From positions 1 to 64,000 of the forward strand of contig CAVPSA010000028.1 of NCBI GenBank assembly GCA_963707905.1: a DNA stretch of 64,000 bases, read 5' to 3'. Positions within the stretch are counted from its first letter, which is position 1. Every line of letters starts with the position of its first letter. Below are positions 59,972 through 64,000 of the stretch, in pieces. The notes under the pieces were generated by a model. It had not been told where the DNA came from and did no database searches. It saw nothing but the letters and a program-made list of their open reading frames with translations. The position numbers and the translations under genes were made by a program. This DNA comes from DASXKD01 sp963707905 (GTDB taxonomy: Bacteria; Actinomycetota; Actinomycetes; Streptosporangiales; Streptosporangiaceae).

Positions 59972-60832
59972 TCAGCTTCCTTCCGCCGGCGGCCGGACGA
60001 CTTCGACCACGTTACGCAGCTCGCCAAGACCGGTCGTCGCGATGATCACTTCGTCCCCGGCCCGCAGGGTGAAGTCCGGCGGCGGGACGATCGCGGTCCC
60101 GGTGAGCAGTACCACGCCCACCGGGAAGTCGAGCGCACGGAACAGCCACCGCACCAGGTCGTCAGGGCTGCGGTGCAGGTCGGCCACCTTGACCGTGTCG
60201 CTGACCACCGTGCTGCCGTCCCGGACCACCAGCAGGCTGATCAGCAGCGACGCCAGGCCGGGGACCTCGTCGGTCGTGGCCAGGCAGGGCCCGACGGCAC
60301 AGCTTCCCGTGTAGACCTTGGCCTGCGGCAGGTACAGCGGGTTTTCACCTTCGATGCTCCGTGAGGACATGTCGTTGCCGTTCAGGTAGCCGACGATGTG
60401 GCCGCCGGAGTCGGCGACCACAGCCAGCTCAGGTTCTGGCACGTCCCAGCCGGAATCGCCGCGGATGCCCACCGGCTCTCCGGGCCCCCGCACCCGGCCG
60501 GGCGTTGCCTTGAGGAAGAGTTCCGGCCGCTCCGCCAGGTAGACCCGCTCGTACGGATCCGGTGTCCCCGACTCCAGCACGCGGGCGTCGCGGCTGCGGG
60601 TATAGGTCACTCCGGCGGCCCAGACCTCCTGGCCGCCGATCGGCGCGACGATGCGTGCGCCCGCGGGGACGGGTCCTGCCGACGGCCCGCGCAGCTCGGT
60701 GGCGAGCGCATCCGGCACAGCGAGCAGCGCGTCGACGGTGAGCGAGGCTGCCAGCAGCTCCTGGGGGCCCTCGCCGGCCGGGCCCCGGGCAAGCCTGCGT
60801 TCGCCGCCGACGGCCAGCTGCCACAGCGCCAT
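59972..60832 (-). CDS. fumarylacetoacetate-hydrolase-family protein
   Basis: 286 residues. VWAAGVTYTRSRDARVLE, YERVYLAERPELFLK, DVPEPELAVVADSGGHIVGYLNGNDMSSRSIEGENP and KVYTGSCAVGP are the metal-binding and fold motifs of the FAH group that dehydrates 2-keto-3-deoxy-pentonates or cleaves diketo acids. This fits the IlvD neighbour: pentonate to keto-deoxy acid to semialdehyde or pyruvate. Confidence 0.88.
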   Translation of the reverse strand: MALWQLAVGGERRLARGPAGEGPQELLAASLTVDALLAVPDALATELRGPSAGPVPAGARIVAPIGGQEVWAAGVTYTRSRDARVLESGTPDPYERVYLAERPELFLKATPGRVRGPGEPVGIRGDSGWDVPEPELAVVADSGGHIVGYLNGNDMSSRSIEGENPLYLPQAKVYTGSCAVGPCLATTDEVPGLASLLISLLVVRDGSTVVSDTVKVADLHRSPDDLVRWLFRALDFPVGVVLLTGTAIVPPPDFTLRAGDEVIIATTGLGELRNVVEVVRPPAEGS

Positions 60833-60848
60833 CCGCTTCTCCTTCCCC

Positions 60849-60868
60849 GCCGCCCCGCGAGGGGCGGC
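60849..60868. promoter_or_regulatory. intercistronic hairpin
   Basis: GCCGCCCC and GGGGCGGC pair perfectly over a four-base loop, followed by a decayed second copy near 60897-60917, in the gap between the IlvD-type gene and the FAH gene. It may protect or attenuate the operon transcript. Confidence 0.4.
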
Positions 60869-60918
60869 TGCTGCGCGCCCCCCGGGTGGCCTCTTCCGCC
60901 GCCCCGCGAGGGCTGCGG

Positions 60919-62664
60919 CTAGTGGTTGTGCCGCGGCACCTCGGCGCCGCTTGCCCCGACCAGGAAGTCCAGGTCAGCGCCCTGATCTGCCTGCAGGACG
61001 TGCTCGTGGTACAGCCGCGCGTAGCCCCGGGGCCACGGCGGCTGGGGCGGCGTCCAGCCGGCCCGGCGGCGGCCAACCTCGTCGTCGCTCACGTCGAGCG
61101 TCAGCGTCCGGCCGGGCGTGTCCAGCTCGATCCAGTCGCCGCTGCGGACGAACGCCAGCGGGCCGCCCACCGCGGACTCCGGCGCGACATGCAGTACCAC
61201 GGTGCCGAAACCGGTACCGCTCATCCGGGCATCGGAGATGCGGACCATGTCGGTGATGCCGCGTTCGAGCAGCTTGCGCGGCAGCACGAAGTTCCCGATC
61301 TCCGGCATGCCGGGGTACCCCTTCGGGCCGGCGCCGCGGACGATCAGCACGGTGGACGCGTCGACCGGCAGGTCCTCCCGCCCGGCCACCTCGTGGTACT
61401 CCTCGATCGAGTCGAACACCAGGGCCCGGCCCCGGTGCTTGAGCAGGTGCGGGGATGCGGCCGACTGCTTGATCACCGCGCCGCCTGGGCACAGGTTGCC
61501 GCGCAGCACGGCGGTCCCGCTGCCCGGCGGCTGGAGCGGGGCGTCCAGGCTGGCGATGACGTCCCTGTTCCAGCATTCGGCGTCTGCCACGGTCTCGGCG
61601 AGGGTGCGCCCGGTTACCCCGACGTGATCGTTATGCAGAAAGTCCTGCAGTTCCCGCATGACCGCCATAAGCCCGCCGGCGTAACAGAAGTCCTCCATCA
61701 GGTAGCGCCCGGAGGGCATCAGGTTGACCAGCGTCGGCACCGGCCTGGCAAGCTCGTCGAAGTCGTCGAGGCGGAGCGGGACGCCAAGCCGCCCGGCGAT
61801 GGCGAGCAGGTGGATGACCGCGTTGGTGGACCCGCCGATCGCCGCGTTGACGCGGATCGCGTTCTCGAACGCCTGCCGCGTCATGATCTGCGACGGGCGC
61901 AGGTCTTCGGTGACAAGCTGGACGATGCGCTGGCCCGCGGACTGCGCCGTGACGTAGCGGCGCGAATCGGCGGCCGGCCACGCCGCGGACCCGGGAAGCT
62001 GCATGCCCAGCGCCTCGGCCAGGCACGCCATCGTGGAGGCCGTGCCCATCGTCATGCAATGGCCGCAGGACCGGGCCATGCCGCTCTCCGCGGCGACGCA
62101 CTCCTCCTGGGTCATCCGCCCCGCGACGAGGTCCTGCTCGAACCGCCACACCTGGGTGCCAGAACCCACGTCGGCGCCCCGGAACTTGCCGTTCAGCATC
62201 GGGCCGCCGGTGACCATGATCGCCGGGAGATCGGCGCTCGCCGCTGCCATGAGCATCGCCGGGGTGGTCTTGTCGCAGCCGGACAGCAGCACCACCCCGT
62301 CCAGCGGGTTGGCCCGCAGCAGTTCCTCGACCTCCATGGCCATGAGGTTGCGGAACAGCATGGCGGTGGGCCGCATCAGGGTCTCGCCGAGCGACATGGT
62401 CGGGAACTCCAGCGGGAACCCGCCGGACTGCCAGACGCCGCGCTTGACGGCGTCCGCCACCGAGCGCAGGTGCGCGTTGCAGGGGGTGAGCTCGGACCAG
62501 CTATTGGCGATGCCGATGACCGGCCGGCCATCGAACACCTCCGGTGTCATCCCCTCGGACCGCAGCCACGACCGGTAGATCATCCCGGCCCGGCCCTCGG
62601 CGGCGAACCAGGCTCCGCTGCGTGGCCGGCCAGCCATCGTGGAATGATCCCGTGCAGCGGTCAT
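60919..62664 (-). CDS. IlvD/Edd-family sugar-acid dehydratase
   Basis: 581 residues. Iron-sulphur cysteines C62 (LTPCNAHLR), C130 (LLSGCDKTTPA) and C203 in the SCGHCMTMGTAST motif (C200 is an extra cysteine), with GGSTNAVIHLLAIAGR and ISDARMSGTGFGTVVLH. The sequence resembles the arabinonate/xylonate/gluconate dehydratase branch rather than IlvD proper, and its neighbours are catabolic. First gene of the operon, with the long upstream gap as control region. Confidence 0.88.
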   Translation of the reverse strand: MTAARDHSTMAGRPRSGAWFAAEGRAGMIYRSWLRSEGMTPEVFDGRPVIGIANSWSELTPCNAHLRSVADAVKRGVWQSGGFPLEFPTMSLGETLMRPTAMLFRNLMAMEVEELLRANPLDGVVLLSGCDKTTPAMLMAAASADLPAIMVTGGPMLNGKFRGADVGSGTQVWRFEQDLVAGRMTQEECVAAESGMARSCGHCMTMGTASTMACLAEALGMQLPGSAAWPAADSRRYVTAQSAGQRIVQLVTEDLRPSQIMTRQAFENAIRVNAAIGGSTNAVIHLLAIAGRLGVPLRLDDFDELARPVPTLVNLMPSGRYLMEDFCYAGGLMAVMRELQDFLHNDHVGVTGRTLAETVADAECWNRDVIASLDAPLQPPGSGTAVLRGNLCPGGAVIKQSAASPHLLKHRGRALVFDSIEEYHEVAGREDLPVDASTVLIVRGAGPKGYPGMPEIGNFVLPRKLLERGITDMVRISDARMSGTGFGTVVLHVAPESAVGGPLAFVRSGDWIELDTPGRTLTLDVSDDEVGRRRAGWTPPQPPWPRGYARLYHEHVLQADQGADLDFLVGASGAEVPRHNH

Positions 62665-63016
62665 CGTGCCCCATCCCGGCCCGCACCCCGGTTCCGGCCT
62701 CCGGCTGCCCGGGTCGCGTCCCTCGTCCAGCTCCAGCCCATCAGCGGGTCACCTCGAATGCCTACCCAGCACCCACCCGTGTGAAGCTTTTCATCAGACA
62801 AATAGTGAAATATTGGGATTGCTCCCAACGACCGCGTGAGCACCGTATCGGTCGAGCACCGCTGGCGTGTAACCGCCGTGGCGGCCTAGCGGCGTGTCGG
62901 ACTCGCCTGACCTGCATGGCCGCGGGTTTCTTCTACAGCCACCATCCCAGTTACCGGACCCTGACCTTGGTTGGGACAGGCACCGGCTAAGCCAAACCCT
63001 TGACCTACGGGAACGT
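62665..63016. promoter_or_regulatory. gene-free control region of the sugar-acid operon
   Basis: No credible gene. An AT-richer patch at 62781-62815 stands out from its surroundings. On the operon strand TTTGTCTGATGA (complement of 62791-62802) resembles the TTGTCTGACAA-type sites of FadR-subfamily GntR regulators and lies about 130 bp before the dehydratase start. Site assignment is by eye. Confidence 0.4.
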
Positions 63017-63091
63017 GGTGGGCGCAGGTGGGTTCGAACCACCGGCTTCCCGCTTGTAAGGCGGGTGCTCTACCCCTGAGCTATGCGCCCG
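63017..63091 (-). tRNA. tRNA-Val (UAC), CCA encoded
   Basis: The reverse strand folds as a cloverleaf: acceptor GGGCGCA/TGCGCCC, D-arm TAGCTCAGGGGTAGAGCA, anticodon stem-loop CCCGC-CTTACAA-GCGGG (anticodon TAC), T-arm GGTGG-TTCGAAC-CCACC. The discriminator A at 63020 is followed by genomic CCA (63017-63019). Confidence 0.93.
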
Positions 63092-63124
63092 TGCCGCCGG
63101 AACGGCCGGCATCAGCGTACCGGC

Positions 63125-64000
63125 TCAGCGGGCGCCGAGGTGGCCCGCGGCAAGGTCCGCGACGGCCTGGCTCACCGCGATCCGGTTGCGCAGGCCATCC
63201 AGCCTGGCGTCCATGGCCGGGCCGTGCACCCCGCCGATGAGCGCCTGCTCGAAGTGGATCGCGCCGGCGTACGCCGCGGCGAACCGGATCCCCTCAGCGA
63301 GGGCCGCCCGTTCCGCACCGTCAAGACGCCGCCAGCGGGCATAGCCATCCAGAACGGCGGCGATCCGCCCCGGATCCGGCTCAATATGCCACGCCTCGGG
63401 CCGCCCGGCCGCCAGGCCCACATCAAGGTGGCATTCGAGCAGGCAGTAGCCGATGTCCAGGACCGGCAGCCCGGCCCCGCCGTTCTCCCAGTCGATGAGC
63501 ACGGCCTCGCCCGCCCCATCGACGACCGCGTTGCCCGGCCAGGCGTCACCGTGCACCACCGCCACCGGCAGAGCCGGGGCCGCGGCCCGCATCGCCAGGA
63601 GGGCCGAGCGGAACTGCGCGTGCAGCGGGCGCCACTCCCCCGGCAGCAGCGGCGCGACCGCGTCGAGCCGGGCAAGCGCGGCCGGGACCGCCGCCGCGGG
63701 ATGCCACGACGCGAGCCCCAGGCCGGGCGCCGCGCCGAGCGCGTGCAGCCGGCCAAGCGCGGCGCCCAGCAGGCCGGCCTGGCCGCTGCCGGGCGCCAGG
63801 GCCCGGCCGGGGACGTAGCTGGTCGCCCAGGTCAGCCAGGCACCCGCCACGCCGATGAGGTCACCGGTCCTGGTCGCGACCACGCGCGGCGCCGGATAGC
63901 CCTGCGCGGCCAGCCAGTCCAGCGTGGCGGCGCGGCCCTGCAGCCAGTCGGTGACCGACGCGGTGCCGCAGCCACGCAGGTGCGGGGCCAGCAGCACGTC
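63125..64000 (-). CDS. aminoglycoside phosphotransferase-like kinase, runs off window
   Basis: At least 290 residues of an APH-fold protein: AVVHGDAWPGNAVVD is the Brenner catalytic loop (H-G-D-x-x-x-x-N) and VLIDWENGG the metal-binding Asp. An in-frame Met is at 63997, but the ATP-binding N-lobe is short, so the true start is probably beyond 64000. Substrate unknown. Confidence 0.75.
   Translation of the reverse strand, partial: DVLLAPHLRGCGTASVTDWLQGRAATLDWLAAQGYPAPRVVATRTGDLIGVAGAWLTWATSYVPGRALAPGSGQAGLLGAALGRLHALGAAPGLGLASWHPAAAVPAALARLDAVAPLLPGEWRPLHAQFRSALLAMRAAAPALPVAVVHGDAWPGNAVVDGAGEAVLIDWENGGAGLPVLDIGYCLLECHLDVGLAAGRPEAWHIEPDPGRIAAVLDGYARWRRLDGAERAALAEGIRFAAAYAGAIHFEQALIGGVHGPAMDARLDGLRNRIAVSQAVADLAAGHLGAR

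Noticed and set aside
60886..62784. 632-residue plus-strand frame
   Set aside because: Antisense shadow of the IlvD-type dehydratase.
63020..63091. tRNA on the plus strand with anticodon TGT
   Set aside because: D-arm and T-arm consensus (TAGCTCAG, GGTTCGAAC) and the CCA end are in tRNA order only on the minus strand, giving tRNA-Val(UAC).

Overview
The window looks like chromosome from a very GC-rich actinomycete. The evidence is strong G/C third-position bias, many GTG starts, ATGA/GTGA stop-start overlaps, ECF sigma/anti-sigma pairs, F420-type and flavinylation-type redox genes, and an actinobacterial type-A RNase P RNA. A soil Streptosporangiales-like lineage is my guess, but the sequence alone does not settle it.

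Layout, left to right. 1-7.6 kb: the N-terminus of a DedA-like protein, a response regulator/kinase pair whose kinase carries two compensating frameshifts, decayed PDZ-tail and DksA-like genes, then small enzymes (SRPBCC, EamA, GNAT, ASCH-like, glyoxalase, methyltransferase). 7.6-9.3 kb: a degenerate integrative element inserted in the 3' end of rnpB. It is bounded by 37-bp direct repeats and holds an integrase C-terminal fossil, a GntR regulator and two pairs of related small proteins. 9.2-16.2 kb: rnpB, RNase H with a zinc-ribbon/coiled-coil partner, a SigK/RskA-like pair facing a molybdopterin oxidoreductase, a hydrolase lacking its nucleophile serine, and a CYTH protein. 16-26 kb: a SnoaL-fused ECF factor divergent from an SDR, then an electron-transfer cluster (Ser/Gly-rich membrane protein, ApbE, ferric-reductase-like membrane protein, frameshifted NuoF-like flavoprotein, ferredoxin, two-component system) with a divergent MFS exporter inside it.

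26-41 kb: secreted and surface functions. These are two paralogous eqolisin proteases, a lysyl-oxidase-like protein, a phospholipase C-like enzyme, a PP2C phosphatase next to an FHA-PrsW membrane protease, and a BlaI/M56 pair sharing a perfect palindrome with a divergent His-rich membrane protein. 41-45 kb: a tightly overlapped operon of an ECF factor, a membrane protein, an ABC ATPase and two large membrane proteins, preceded by three exact G-rich repeats. 45-56.4 kb: envelope stress genes (PspA, divergent HTH-Clp-N protein with tandem operators over a probable leaderless promoter), a RodZ-like protein, an SDR, a YceI-ABC transporter operon, a NarL-type two-component system and a FemAB-like acyltransferase. 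56.4-63 kb: a sugar-acid catabolic operon (IlvD/Edd, FAH, Zn-dehydrogenase, RraA-like, SMP-30) with an internally deleted GntR regulator at its end. 63-64 kb: tRNA-Val(UAC) and an APH-like kinase running off the window.

Recurring themes are gene decay (frameshifts, internal deletions, the element remnant) and a dispersed GC-rich repeat family in several intergenic gaps that also sits inside the linker of the FHA-PrsW gene. Some single-base frameshifts could be assembly errors; the large internal deletions cannot be explained by single-base errors.
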